Shown: positions 43,815 to 53,246 of the stretch, piece by piece
Numbering within the stretch: position 1 is the first letter of the stretch
How the letters are laid out: each line of letters opens with the position of its first letter
Assembly (NCBI RefSeq): GCF_900141765.1
Contig: NZ_FSRK01000001.1
Coordinates: forward strand, 806,001 to 870,000
Direction: 5' to 3'
Length of the DNA stretch: 64,000 bases
DNA from: Epilithonimonas zeae
Lineage (GTDB): Bacteria; Bacteroidota; Bacteroidia; Flavobacteriales; Weeksellaceae
Program-made: the position numbers and the translations under genes
The notes under the pieces: generated by a model
What the model was told of the DNA's origin: nothing
Seen by the model: the letters and a program-made list of their open reading frames with translations, nothing else
Database searches by the model: none

Positions 43815-44453
43815 TTATTGATGATTATTTTTAATCAATTCGGATAATTCTACGATGTTTTGGATATTCAGCTTTTCAAAGATTCGTTTTTTGATAGTGC
43901 TGATGGTATTTTGTTTAACGTCCAGCTTATTTGCAATCTCCAAATTGCCCAAGCCTTTTGCATACATTTCTGCGATTTCCATTTCTCTTTCTGTAAGGCG
44001 GTTCAATGGATTTGCAATAGTTGGATTTTGTAGGGAATTCATCAATAAAGATTGCGTAACAGGCGAGATGTATTGCCCGTAAGTTTGCATCTTCATAATA
44101 GCTTGCTTTATTTCTTCTTCTTCGCTCAGTTTGCTAAGAAAGCCATTAGCACCTGCATTAATGAACTTCAATGCGTGTATTTCTTCGTCAATACCAGTAA
44201 AGATTAGAATTTTAATTTCCGGTCTTGTTTTTTTGATTTGTGGAATAATTGTCAGGCTGTTTCCATCAGGAAAATGTGCGTCTATAATTGCAATATCAAT
44301 TGGATTGGTTTCCACAGTTTCCAATACTTTAGATAATGTTGAAGCCTGGAGAATCTCACAATCTAAAACGATCTCTTCCAAAAGAAACACAATGCCTTGC
44401 CTGATAAGGCTGTGGTCGTCTGCAAGTAAGAAAGTTGTTTTGTGTTCTAACAT
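43815..44453 (-). CDS. NarL/FixJ-type response regulator
   Basis: 212 residues. Receiver domain (about 6-125) with LLADDHSLIRQ acidic pocket, phosphoacceptor Asp in IAIIDAHFPDG, switch residues in LIFTG and Lys in GFLSK. C-terminal LuxR helix-turn-helix: LTEREMEIAEMYAKGLGNLE followed by IANKLDVKQNTISTIKKRI. Its ATG overlaps the kinase stop by one base, so the pair is translated together. Confidence 0.93.
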   Translation of the reverse strand: MLEHKTTFLLADDHSLIRQGIVFLLEEIVLDCEILQASTLSKVLETVETNPIDIAIIDAHFPDGNSLTIIPQIKKTRPEIKILIFTGIDEEIHALKFINAGANGFLSKLSEEEEIKQAIMKMQTYGQYISPVTQSLLMNSLQNPTIANPLNRLTEREMEIAEMYAKGLGNLEIANKLDVKQNTISTIKKRIFEKLNIQNIVELSELIKNNHQ

Positions 44454-46180
44454 TATTTATTGATATTTAAATTAACAGAAAAGCTCACGGTTGTACCTTT
44501 TCCAAGTTTACTGGCTACAGAAATATCTCCGGAATATAGTCCAACAAGTTCTTTGCATAAACTCAATCCCAAACCAGCGCCCAGATTTTCTACATCTTCA
44601 GACAAAACACCTTGATAGTAAGGTTCGAAGATTTTTTCAAGATCAGATTCCGAGATTCCGGCTCCAGTGTCTGTTATTTTTGTTATGAGCGAAACTGTGT
44701 TTTCATCGACATATTTGGTTTTTGTATCAACACTAATTTGTCCATTTTCTGTGAATTTGTTAGCGTTACCAAGAATATTCATAAAAATCTGATTGATCTT
44801 TGTGTTGTCAGAATAGACCACAAGATCTTTATCAATGTTTTTATCGATTACAAATTTATTATTTCTCGTTTGGATATAAGGTTCAATTGAATTAAGAATA
44901 GAATCAATCTCATTATTAAGGTTGAAAACTACCGGAATCAATTTATTTTCTACTTGTTGATTTTTGGTGTACTCCAGAATCTGATTCGCCTGCATCAACA
45001 GAGTATTATTGGTGAAACTTATCGATTTCAGATATTCTTTGATGCTTTCGTCTGTCGTTTTTTTATTGATTCTGTTGATGAAAATGCCAATAATTTTCAG
45101 AGGAGATCTCAATTCGTGGCTCAGCATTCCTAAGATTCTGTTCTTGAAATTAAGGTTTTCTTTAATCTGAATATTAGCTGCTTTTAAACGTTTCTCATAA
45201 ATAAACGCAATTCTTGTCAGGAACATAATCAATATAGAAACAATAAACATCAAAATCATTGCTCCTAAAACTAAATAGTTTCTGATTTTGTTTTTCTCAG
45301 AATTCAGATTTTCATATTCTTTTTGCAACTCAAATTTAGAATCTTTGATGGCTACTTCATAAATGTTCATCAAATCGTTGCTGTAAATCAAAAGCGTATT
45401 GAAAATCTTGTAAAACTTATTGCTATGGTTTTTGCTATTGGTAACATTAACCTGGATTTTCTGAACTTCTTTAGAATAATGGTTGTTGATGGTATTTACT
45501 ATGCTGTCCATCTCTGTTTTGATTTTTTCAGCATTTGTTATACCTCCATTTTTTACAGTAATTACAGTACTTTCTTTTCTAACATTATCTTTTCCAGCAA
45601 TTGCATCGCCTAAACGCCCAAACAGGCCTTTCTTTTTTACGGAGTCAGAAATGGTTTTGGTTTCAATATCAAATTTAGCATAATCGTAATGCAGATCATA
45701 CTTTTTCATTTTTGGAAGATCCTCCCGAATTTTAAAACTCGATTTTGTAGAAAACTGATAAGAAGAATCTGCGAGTAATTTTAATTTTTTAAATTCCGAT
45801 GAATCTTTTTTCTGAGGAAGCAAAATGTTTTCCAGCTTCGGATTCTTATAATTATTGATGCTGTCTAGATTTTTTGTCAATCTGTTTACAGATTCGAAAT
45901 AAGATTCCAGATATTGTTTGTCATCGGTAATCAGATATTTTTGAAAATAATCCTGAGAATTCAGAAGTTCTTTTTTAGAATCGTTGGTAAGGTTTTCTAA
46001 AGAATTGATTTCTTTTAATTGATTTTCTATAAAAGTCAGGTTCTTTCTGCTTTTGAACTCGTTATAAAAGAAGCCTGCTAAAATAACTTGGATTAATAGA
46101 ATACAGAAAATAAGAAAATAGTGAACAATTTTTCTTAATCTAAAGTTTTGTTTATTGGTGTTTTTCTCTTTTGGTTCCAT
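44453..46180 (-). CDS. membrane sensor histidine kinase
   Basis: 575 residues. Helix 1 about residues 17-40, a long periplasmic coiled-coil-like sensor (about 41-300, many Lys/Asn/Ser, with ENLNSEKNKIRN) and helix 2 about 303-325. HisKA box LSHELRSPLK with the phospho-His at about 355, then N box NQIFMNILGNANKF, G1 DTGAGIS and G2 GAGLGLSL of the ATPase domain. It phosphorylates the adjacent response regulator. The sensor has no recognised domain; it is similar in plan to Bacteroidota kinases with 7TMR-free coiled sensors. Confidence 0.92.
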   Translation of the reverse strand: MEPKEKNTNKQNFRLRKIVHYFLIFCILLIQVILAGFFYNEFKSRKNLTFIENQLKEINSLENLTNDSKKELLNSQDYFQKYLITDDKQYLESYFESVNRLTKNLDSINNYKNPKLENILLPQKKDSSEFKKLKLLADSSYQFSTKSSFKIREDLPKMKKYDLHYDYAKFDIETKTISDSVKKKGLFGRLGDAIAGKDNVRKESTVITVKNGGITNAEKIKTEMDSIVNTINNHYSKEVQKIQVNVTNSKNHSNKFYKIFNTLLIYSNDLMNIYEVAIKDSKFELQKEYENLNSEKNKIRNYLVLGAMILMFIVSILIMFLTRIAFIYEKRLKAANIQIKENLNFKNRILGMLSHELRSPLKIIGIFINRINKKTTDESIKEYLKSISFTNNTLLMQANQILEYTKNQQVENKLIPVVFNLNNEIDSILNSIEPYIQTRNNKFVIDKNIDKDLVVYSDNTKINQIFMNILGNANKFTENGQISVDTKTKYVDENTVSLITKITDTGAGISESDLEKIFEPYYQGVLSEDVENLGAGLGLSLCKELVGLYSGDISVASKLGKGTTVSFSVNLNINK

Positions 46181-46336
46181 TTTGTGTTTTTTACTAGTTT
46201 TTGTTTTCAGTCGTTGTTATTGACATAATATACAAAAATAAAAAAACTCACAATAATATGCCTTTATGAAACTATTTTTCATAAATATAAAATTGTACAA
46301 CTGTTTTTATTAGTTTTCTATATAAAGTTAATAAAA

Positions 46337-46365
46337 AATCCTGCAAAATTAGCTTTTACAGGATT
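46337..46365 (-). terminator. pheS terminator
   Basis: Stem AATCCTG / CAGGATT with a T6 run on the minus strand, 25 bp beyond the pheS stop. Confidence 0.7.
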
Positions 46366-46390
46366 AATTTTTATAGATTTTGTGCGCTAT

Positions 46391-47401
46391 TTATAAAGTT
46401 TTGAACTGCTCCAGCATTCTGATATCGTTTTCAAAGAACATTCGGATGTCGCTCATTTGATAAAGAAGCATTACAATTCTCTCGATTCCCATCCCAAAAG
46501 CATATCCGGAGAATTTATCAGGATCGATATTCACATTTTTAAGAACCGCAGGATCTACCATTCCGCAACCCATAATTTCTAACCAACCTGTTCCTTTTGT
46601 GATTCTGTAGTCGGTTTCGGAATTCAAACCCCAATAAACATCTACTTCTGCACTAGGCTCTGTAAATGGGAAGTAAGAAGGTCTCATTCTGATTTTTGAT
46701 TTACCAAAAAGTTCTGTTGTAAAGAACTGAATGGTTTGTTTCAAATCTGCAAAACTTACATTTTCATCAATATATAAACCTTCAATCTGGTGGAAAATAC
46801 AATGCGAACGGGAAGAAACCGCCTCATTACGAAAAACTCTACCTGGAGACAAAATCCTCATTGGTGGTTCGTTGTTTTCCATATGTCGGATTTGTACAGA
46901 AGATGTATGCGTTCTCAACAAAACATCAGGATTTTGTTCGATAAAAAACGTATCCTGCATATCTCTCGCCGGATGATATTCCGGAAGGTTAAGTGCTGTA
47001 AAGTTATGCCAATCATCCTCAATCTCTGGTCCATCTGCAACAGCAAAACCTATAGATTTGAAGATGTCAATGATTTTATTTTTAACTAAATTGATTGGGT
47101 GACGAGAACCTAATTCCAAAGGAAAAGCAGGTCTTGTAAGGTCTTCTTTTTCAAGGATGATTTTGCTTTCGGAAGATGTTTTCAGTTCCTCAAGCTTTTC
47201 ATTCACAGTATTTCTTAAGATATTGATTTTTTGTCCAAAATCTTTCTTTTGCTCATTAGGAATTTGTTTCAATGCATCGTAGAAATCATTCATGATTCCT
47301 TTTTTTCCATTGAATTTTAAGCGGAACTGTTCTATCTCATCCTTTGCAGAAGACTGGAAGTTTTGTACTTCTAGCAATAGGTCATCAATTTTCTTTAGCA
47401 T
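46391..47401 (-). CDS. pheS: phenylalanine-tRNA ligase alpha subunit
   Basis: 336 residues. Coiled tRNA-binding N-terminus (about 1-85), then class II core: HPINLVKNKIIDIFKSIGF, RTHTSSVQIRHM (motif 2 region), IFHQIEGLYID and the motif 3 region GYAFGMGIERIVMLLYQM. Charges tRNA-Phe together with PheT, which is not in the window, as is usual for Bacteroidota where the two are often apart. Confidence 0.97.
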   Translation of the reverse strand: MLKKIDDLLLEVQNFQSSAKDEIEQFRLKFNGKKGIMNDFYDALKQIPNEQKKDFGQKINILRNTVNEKLEELKTSSESKIILEKEDLTRPAFPLELGSRHPINLVKNKIIDIFKSIGFAVADGPEIEDDWHNFTALNLPEYHPARDMQDTFFIEQNPDVLLRTHTSSVQIRHMENNEPPMRILSPGRVFRNEAVSSRSHCIFHQIEGLYIDENVSFADLKQTIQFFTTELFGKSKIRMRPSYFPFTEPSAEVDVYWGLNSETDYRITKGTGWLEIMGCGMVDPAVLKNVNIDPDKFSGYAFGMGIERIVMLLYQMSDIRMFFENDIRMLEQFKTL

Positions 47402-47460
47402 TATTCTTTATAAAAAATAGATTGCAAAAATACGATTTTTAAACCAAAAATTCCATAAAA

Positions 47461-47487
47461 AAATCTGCCTTTTCTAAAAGCAGATTT
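47461..47487 (-). terminator. terminator of the YceI gene
   Basis: Eight-bp stem AAATCTGC / GCAGATTT, loop 11 nt, followed on the minus strand by TTTTTTT; about 45 bp after the stop at 47531. Confidence 0.7.
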
Positions 47488-47530
47488 CAATTTTAATCTT
47501 GAGACTCAAGTCTTGTCTCTTGAATCTTTA

Positions 47531-48190
47531 TTATTTCTTTTCGATAGCTTTCACTTTCATCTGAACATTGATTTCGTTTTTAATCAAACCTTCAGCGGCA
47601 GGCATTTGAAATTTAATTCCAAATTCATCTCGGTTGATGTCTTTTGGTTCCGTTGCAATACTTAGTTCACCATCTTTAACTTTTACATTGGCATTGAAGC
47701 TTGCGGGCTTTGTAATTCCTTTTATAGTAAGGTTTCCATCAAGAATCGTGTTGTAATCGCTTCCTGCAACATTTTCTGTAACTTTAGTGATTTCGTAAGA
47801 AGCCGTTGGAAATTTTGTTGTGTCAAAGAAATCAGCACTTTTCAAATGTCCAAGAAGTTTTCCATTAGATTCAGAATCTTTCAAATCCTCATTGGTTAAA
47901 GAGTTCATATCAAGTACAAATTGTCCACTTTCCAGCTTATTATCTTTCACGGTTACTTCTCCGCTTTCAAACTTCAAAGCGCCGATATGGCTTGTGTTAT
48001 CAGACTTTATTACTTTAAAACCTTTCCATTCTGCTTTGCTGTTAAGCGTGTCTACAACATAAACCTGTCCGTCTGTGGTGGTCAAAACCTCATTGCTTTC
48101 GCTGGTTACAGGTTTGTCTTTACCACAAGAAATGATAAAAACCGAAGCAGAAATCAATAAAAATGCGGCTATTAAAGTTGTCTTTTTCAT
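47531..48190 (-). CDS. YceI-family lipoprotein
   Basis: 219 residues. Signal ending SASVFIISC is a lipobox. The YceI lipocalin fold is recognised by YVVDTLNSKAEWKGFKV, HIGALKFESGEVTVKDNKL, GQFVLDMNSL, LKSADFFDTTKFPTASYEI and LTIKGITKPASFNANVKV. Family members bind isoprenoid lipids in the periplasm; induced by base or stress in other bacteria. Confidence 0.92.
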   Translation of the reverse strand: MKKTTLIAAFLLISASVFIISCGKDKPVTSESNEVLTTTDGQVYVVDTLNSKAEWKGFKVIKSDNTSHIGALKFESGEVTVKDNKLESGQFVLDMNSLTNEDLKDSESNGKLLGHLKSADFFDTTKFPTASYEITKVTENVAGSDYNTILDGNLTIKGITKPASFNANVKVKDGELSIATEPKDINRDEFGIKFQMPAAEGLIKNEINVQMKVKAIEKK

Positions 48191-48274
48191 TTTAAATCTT
48201 TTAAATTATACTTATTTTTGTGTTTTTGCTAAAATAATAAAATTATCACGACTTCAAACTACTAATTTTACAAA

Positions 48275-49207
48275 ATGCTTTTAGAAGTTAAAAACCTATA
48301 TTTCAATTATCAGACCGATAAACCTTTATTCCAAAACTTAAATCTCAATGTAGATGAAGGTCAAATTATTGCGCTGGCAGGCGAGAGTGGCTGTGGAAAA
48401 TCAACTTTGTTGAGTTTGATTTATGGTTTGATGGATTGGCAGGATGGACAAATAATTTTCGATGGAGAAAAACTCTTTGGTCCAAAAGCAAATCTTGTTC
48501 CCGGCGAATCTCAGATGAAATTTGTTGCGCAGAATTACGATTTGATGCCTTATGCAACGGTTGCTGATAATGTGGGGAAATTCATTTCTAATATCAATCT
48601 GAAGTCGAAAAAAGAAAAGGTTGAAGAATTGTTAGATGTCGTTGGTTTAACAGATTATGCTAAAGTTTTGCCTAAAAATCTGAGTGGTGGACAACAACAA
48701 CGTGTTGCAATTGCCCGTGCTTTGGCAGTTCTTCCAAAGATGCTTCTACTAGATGAACCTTTTAGTAATTTGGATTTTTCCAGAAAATTTGAATTGCGTG
48801 ATAAATTATTCAATTATGTAAAGCAAAATAATCTAAGTCTTTTGATTTCGACGCACAATCTGGAAGAAGTTTTACCTTGGGCAGATAAAATTGTGGTTTT
48901 GCAGCAAGGTCGATTAATTCAAAATGATTCGCCGAAAGAAACTTACGAAAATCCTTACAACGATTATGTTGCGAAGCTTTTAGGTGAAGTCAATATTTTT
49001 TCAGACGAAGAAAAAATTCAATTCAATCTTTCTAAGAAACATTATTTCCCACATCAGATAAAATTTTCTGAAAATGGAGTAGAGGCAACTGTTATAGAAA
49101 GCCTTTTTGCAGGTTCACATTACAGAAATAAACTCAGAATTAATGATAAATCAATCGTTGTTTACTCTCAAAACTTACTTTCTGGAAACGTCTTTTTAGA
49201 ATTTTAA
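48275..49207 (+). CDS. ABC transporter ATP-binding protein
   Basis: 310 residues with complete nucleotide-binding motifs: Walker A GESGCGKST, Q-loop VAQNYDLMPY, signature LSGGQQQR, Walker B MLLLDEP, D-loop SNLD and H-loop STHN. An extra about 80 residues at the C-terminus (FSDEEKIQFNLSKKHYFPHQ, VIESLFAGSHYRNKLRI) resembles the TOBE-like regulatory tail of importers for anions or polyamines. No permease gene is next to it, so substrate and partner are unknown. Confidence 0.9.
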   Translation: MLLEVKNLYFNYQTDKPLFQNLNLNVDEGQIIALAGESGCGKSTLLSLIYGLMDWQDGQIIFDGEKLFGPKANLVPGESQMKFVAQNYDLMPYATVADNVGKFISNINLKSKKEKVEELLDVVGLTDYAKVLPKNLSGGQQQRVAIARALAVLPKMLLLDEPFSNLDFSRKFELRDKLFNYVKQNNLSLLISTHNLEEVLPWADKIVVLQQGRLIQNDSPKETYENPYNDYVAKLLGEVNIFSDEEKIQFNLSKKHYFPHQIKFSENGVEATVIESLFAGSHYRNKLRINDKSIVVYSQNLLSGNVFLEF

Positions 49208-49427
49208 ATTCCGTAATCTGAAAAATGTTGATAAAATATGGATAACTTATACATTTTCAGTTTGTTGAATAAATAAAAATTTATAATTTTGACAAACGAA
49301 AATACATCAGGAAATTTTTGGTTAATTCTCTTTCTGCCTTAGGGACTGGAAATTAGTTTCGTTTCTGCGAACAATCAGAGTCTTTGAAAGTTTACCCTGC
49401 CAAATTTTTCCTTTTTTATTTAAAAAC

Positions 49428-49445
49428 CCCATCAAAACTGACGGG
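49428..49445 (-). terminator. terminator of the PhnA-domain gene
   Basis: Seven-bp stem CCCGTCA / TGATGGG (one G-U) with T5 following on the minus strand, 22 bp past the stop. Confidence 0.7.
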
Positions 49446-49466
49446 ATTTACTTCTTTAATATTTAA

Positions 49467-49799
49467 TTATGCCTTTTTCACAAACTCAGACTTCAAAGCC
49501 ATAGAGCCGAAGCCGTCAATTTTGCAATCGATATTATGGTCGGAATCCGGACGAAGACGGATGTTTTTAACTTTAGTTCCAGCTTTTACAGGTTTTGGAG
49601 CACCTTTTACTGGTAAATCTTTGATTACAATTACAGAATCTCCATTTTGTAATTCTTTCCCAAGAGAATCGAAAATCTTTCCTTCAGTTGAAACTTCCGC
49701 AGGATCCCATTCATGAAAACATTGGGAACAAACTTGCAGATTATCTTGTTCGTAAGTGAATTCGGATTGGCATTTAGGACAAAGAATTATATCGCTCAT
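49467..49799 (-). CDS. PhnA-domain zinc-ribbon protein
   Basis: 110 residues from MSDIILCPK; the longer frame to 49868 is not supported. [12 protein letters not shown] and [10 protein letters not shown] form the N-terminal zinc ribbon, and the C-terminal SH3-like domain reads [26 protein letters not shown] and [20 protein letters not shown]. Named after phosphonate genes but not shown to act on phosphonates. Confidence 0.9.
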   Translation of the reverse strand: MSDIILCPKCQSEFTYEQDNLQVCSQCFHEWDPAEVSTEGKIFDSLGKELQNGDSVIVIKDLPVKGAPKPVKAGTKVKNIRLRPDSDHNIDCKIDGFGSMALKSEFVKKA

Positions 49800-50001
49800 A
49801 GTTTTTAATTTGAGATGCAAAGGTATGATTAATACATTTATTCTGAAATGAGATAATTCATAAGACAAGAAAATTCATCATTAATCATTTATAATTCATC
49901 ATTAATTTTTAGATTTGTGCGCAACTAAAAATAAATCGTTAAAATAAAAATGAAATGCTTCTGCGTTCCATCTAACCATTAAAAAAATAAATCAGTAGTA
50001 G

Positions 50002-51081
50002 ATGAAAAAAACCGCTTTATACGATAAACACGTTTCTCTAGGCGCTAAAATCGTTCCGTTTGCAGGATTCGAAATGCCTGTTCAATATTCAGGAGTTACA
50101 GAAGAACATTTTGCTGTCCGCGAAAAAGCGGGAATTTTTGATGTGTCTCATATGGGACAGTTTTTTATCGAAGGTCCTGCTGCAAAAGATTTGTTGCAAT
50201 TTGTGACTTCTAATAATGTTGACGCTTTGGAAAACGGAAAAGCGCAATATTCTTGCCTTCCGAATGAAAATGGCGGAATTGTAGATGATCTGATTGTTTA
50301 CAAAATCGAAGATGAAAAGTATTTTGTAGTCGTAAACGCTTCCAATATTGACAAAGACTGGAATCACATTGCAAAATACAATGAAAAATTCGGAGCAAAA
50401 ATGACGAATGCTTCAGATGAGATGTCGTTAATTGCTATCCAAGGTCCAAAAGCGACTGAAATTCTTCAAAAACTAACCGAAACAGATTTGCCTTCAATTC
50501 CATATTATCATTTCACAATTGGTTCTGTAGCTGGTTTTTCTGATGTGATTATTTCCAATACAGGTTATACAGGAAGTGGCGGTTTTGAGATTTATTTTGA
50601 TAATAAATATGCAGAACAGCTTTGGGATGCGTTGACGGAAGCTGGAAAAGAATTTGGAATGATTCCTTGCGGATTGGCTTCCAGAGACACTTTAAGATTG
50701 GAAAAAGGATTCTGTCTTTACGGGAATGATATAGATGATACAACTTCTCCTCTTGAAGCTGGATTGGGTTGGATTACGAAATTCGATAAAGATTTTGTGA
50801 ACAAAGCATTCTTGGAAAATCAAAAAGCCGAAGGTGTTTCCAAAAAATTAGTTGGTTTCGAAATGCAGGAAAGAGCTGTGCCTAGACAACATCACGAAGT
50901 TGTAGATGCTGAAGGTAATATTATAGGTGAAGTTACTTCCGGAACAATGTCACCAATGAGAAAAGTAGGAATTGGTTTAGCTTATGTTGATAAACCAAAC
51001 TTTAAACTAGGTTCGGAGATTTTTATCAGAATCAGAAATAAAGATATTCCTGCGAAAGTGGTGAAATTACCTTTTGTATAA
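50002..51081 (+). CDS. gcvT: aminomethyltransferase (glycine cleavage T protein)
   Basis: 359 residues. Family landmarks: [75 protein letters not shown] with the folate-site Asp/Glu region, and [20 protein letters not shown]. Transfers the methylene group from lipoate-bound aminomethyl to tetrahydrofolate. The other gcv genes are not in the window. Confidence 0.97.
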   Translation: MKKTALYDKHVSLGAKIVPFAGFEMPVQYSGVTEEHFAVREKAGIFDVSHMGQFFIEGPAAKDLLQFVTSNNVDALENGKAQYSCLPNENGGIVDDLIVYKIEDEKYFVVVNASNIDKDWNHIAKYNEKFGAKMTNASDEMSLIAIQGPKATEILQKLTETDLPSIPYYHFTIGSVAGFSDVIISNTGYTGSGGFEIYFDNKYAEQLWDALTEAGKEFGMIPCGLASRDTLRLEKGFCLYGNDIDDTTSPLEAGLGWITKFDKDFVNKAFLENQKAEGVSKKLVGFEMQERAVPRQHHEVVDAEGNIIGEVTSGTMSPMRKVGIGLAYVDKPNFKLGSEIFIRIRNKDIPAKVVKLPFV

Positions 51082-51104
51082 TAATTCAGATTTAAAATAA
51101 AAAT

Positions 51105-51126
51105 AAAGCGACTATTTGGTCGCTTT
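51105..51126 (+). terminator. gcvT terminator
   Basis: Eight-bp stem AAAGCGAC / GTCGCTTT, 6-nt loop, T6 run, 23 bp after the gcvT stop. Confidence 0.85.
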
Positions 51127-51168
51127 TTTGATTTATAAGATTTATTAAATTTAAAAAAATAATTTATT

Positions 51169-51642
51169 ATGAAATTGAATAAACTAAGTTTGGCAATGTT
51201 GTTCGTAGGAACATTATTGCTCCAAGCTACTGGTAAAATTGATTTAAAGATTAATTCTGAGATTTCAAATCTAACAAATCTTTCTGCTTTTTATCAACAA
51301 ATGCCAGCGAATGTCAAAAGCTTCCTGGCGAAATATTACCCTAAAGCAACAGTTATAAAATATGAAGCAAAAACAACTTTAGTCGGCAAAAAGTATGAAG
51401 TAAAACTGAATAACGGCGCAGAAATCGATTTTGACAAAAATGGAAACTGGGAAGAAATCAGTGATAAGAAAGGTGTTCCAAACGTTTTGATTCCTGCAAA
51501 AATCAAATCTTACCTCAATCAGCATTATAAAGGTGCAGCTGTAGAAAGTATCGATAAAGATGGAAACAAAATCAAAATTGATTTGCTCAACGACATCGAT
51601 TTGGAATTCGATAAAAATGGAAATTTTTTGAGAGTTGACTAA
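51169..51642 (+). CDS. secreted PepSY-like (DUF2874) protein
   Basis: 157 residues with signal peptide (KLSLAMLFVGTLLLQATG). Two DUF2874-type repeats: VKSFLAKYYPKATVIKYE through NNGAEIDFDKNGNWEEI, and IKSYLNQHYKGAAVESID through NDIDLEFDKNGNFLRVD. This beta-lactamase-inhibitor-like fold is abundant in Bacteroidota; it is a periplasmic protein of unknown target. Confidence 0.9.
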   Translation: MKLNKLSLAMLFVGTLLLQATGKIDLKINSEISNLTNLSAFYQQMPANVKSFLAKYYPKATVIKYEAKTTLVGKKYEVKLNNGAEIDFDKNGNWEEISDKKGVPNVLIPAKIKSYLNQHYKGAAVESIDKDGNKIKIDLLNDIDLEFDKNGNFLRVD

Positions 51643-51645
51643 AAT

Positions 51646-51674
51646 AAAAAGCGTTCAAAATCTGAACGCTTTTT
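51646..51674. terminator. intrinsic terminator
   Basis: Twelve-bp perfect stem AAAAAGCGTTCA / TGAACGCTTTTT, 5-nt loop; serves the PepSY-like gene and possibly the convergent glutathione peroxidase gene. Confidence 0.85.
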
Positions 51675-51695
51675 TATTTGTATAGAGAGCTAAAT

Positions 51696-52229
51696 CTATT
51701 TCAAATATTTCGTAATACTTTCACTCATTGGATTGGTTGTACTCACAAAACTATCAATGATGTTTCCTTTTTCATCCAAAAGAATCTTGGTAAAGTTCCA
51801 AAGGATTTTTGTGTTTTTTACGCCGTTTTCTTTTTTATCTGTCAAGAATTTATAAATCGGGGCAATATCATCTCCTTTCACAGAAATCTTCGCTGCCATT
51901 GGAAATTGAACACCGTAATTTCTTTGGCAGAAAGTAGCAATCTCATGGTTGGCTCCAGGTTCTTGTCCTCCAAAATTATTAGCTGGAAAACCAACGACAA
52001 CCAATTTGTTTTTGTACTGTTCATAAAGTTTTTCCAAATCTGCATATTGAGGCGTGAAACCGCATTCGGAAGCGGTGTTGACAACCAATATTTTTTTGCC
52101 TTTGAATTTAGAAAAATCAATGGTGGAACCGTCCAAAGCTTCCACTTTGAAACTGTGGATTGATTTTGCCTGCGCCTTATTTTTTGAAAATCCGAATAAT
52201 GATAGCATAATGATGAATAAATATTTCAT
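51696..52229 (-). CDS. glutathione peroxidase-family thiol peroxidase
   Basis: 177 residues with signal peptide (MKYLFIIMLSLFGFSKNKAQ), so periplasmic. Catalytic Cys is in NTASECGFTPQYADLE, Gln in GFPANNFGGQEPG and Trp/Asn in KILWNFTK, the standard tetrad with Cys in place of selenocysteine. Reduces peroxides, probably with thioredoxin-like donors. FCQRNYGVQFP gives a second Cys. Confidence 0.94.
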   Translation of the reverse strand: MKYLFIIMLSLFGFSKNKAQAKSIHSFKVEALDGSTIDFSKFKGKKILVVNTASECGFTPQYADLEKLYEQYKNKLVVVGFPANNFGGQEPGANHEIATFCQRNYGVQFPMAAKISVKGDDIAPIYKFLTDKKENGVKNTKILWNFTKILLDEKGNIIDSFVSTTNPMSESITKYLK

Positions 52230-52304
52230 AAAGATAATTTAAAAATCAAATTTAAAACAAGTTTAGGAATTAGTTATTGTTCTTAGTAATAATTAACAAA
52301 TACT

Positions 52305-53099
52305 TTAGATATATCCCCATTCCAAAGCTTTCTTTATGAGTTCTGATGTTTTTGCGCACTCTGTTTTTTGAAAAATGTTCCTACGATGCGTAGTGACGGT
52401 GTGGTAAGAAATGTCTAATGCTTCTGAAATTTGTTTTGCAGATTGACCCAAAGCTAATAAGGATAATATTTCTATTTCTCTTTTTGTGAGAGCATTTGGT
52501 GGTGTTTGTTTATCAGTTTGTTTTTTATAATGTATTTGATGAAAGTCATTATGGTTTCCAATTCCTACAACAAGAACAGTATAAGAATTAATTTGAGTTA
52601 TGTGTTGAATATTGGTATGGATGTTAACGGCTTGTAGTAACCTTCCGTCTTCGCTTTTGGCTATATGCAGAGATTGATGATGAAACATTTCGTAGTTTCC
52701 TTTATGGGTTCTCATACGGAAACAATAACTACATTTTAAATTCTGTTGATGTTCCCAGCCTATTTCCTGCATTTTTTCTATTGTTATTTTTTCTGCTTCC
52801 AGCACAAAATCAAGATCATCGGGGTGGATTAAATCAATAATTTCTTTAAGATATTTTGGATATCTGTTTAATCCATGAATTTTAAGCATATTAATATGAG
52901 GACTTATAATAGTGCTATCAGGAATATTGATAGCATAATAATAGAATTCTCCAATAGCAAACATTTCACCTATAATTTGTTCAAATGGAGGTGGACTTGA
53001 AATTGTTTTTGCTGTATTACTAAGTGAATGAGGATAGGCATTCCAAACCTTCAGTAGTGGATGTGCTTTTTTTGAGCTTATTGAGTAATTCTTATCCAT
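52305..53099 (-). CDS. LuxR-family regulator with PAS-like sensory part
   Basis: 264 residues. The C-terminal about 65 are a LuxR DNA-binding domain: LTKREIEILSLLALGQSAKQ and ISEALDISYHTVTTHRRNIF. The N-terminal 190 residues include SLHIAKSEDGRLLQAVNIHT and look like a PAS fold (LNRYPKYLKEIIDLIHPDDL is the typical PAS helix with HPDD). No receiver domain, so it is a one-component sensor. Ligand unknown. Confidence 0.85.
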   Translation of the reverse strand: MDKNYSISSKKAHPLLKVWNAYPHSLSNTAKTISSPPPFEQIIGEMFAIGEFYYYAINIPDSTIISPHINMLKIHGLNRYPKYLKEIIDLIHPDDLDFVLEAEKITIEKMQEIGWEHQQNLKCSYCFRMRTHKGNYEMFHHQSLHIAKSEDGRLLQAVNIHTNIQHITQINSYTVLVVGIGNHNDFHQIHYKKQTDKQTPPNALTKREIEILSLLALGQSAKQISEALDISYHTVTTHRRNIFQKTECAKTSELIKKALEWGYI

Positions 53100-53246
53100 A
53101 GTTGTGGTTTTTTATAAAATTAATAAAAATTATTAATAAAAATACCTTTTTTGAGGTATTTACTCGTATTTGTTTTGACGTATACATTTGCTGATAATAA
53201 TAACAATGAAAAATTCTCATTATAGAATAACCTTAAAATCAATGAT

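Noticed and set aside
46731-47089. Long plus-strand frames inside pheS and similar antisense frames inside ligD, alaS, glgB and the histidine kinase gene
   Set aside because: They are shadows of well-supported genes on the other strand, with no protein-like composition.
47503-47512. GACTCAAGTC palindrome resembling the Crp/Fnr operator
   Set aside because: It lies between the pheS and YceI genes downstream of the YceI stop, has no TAnnTTTG box at 22 bp, and its flanks do not match the ATGAy arms.
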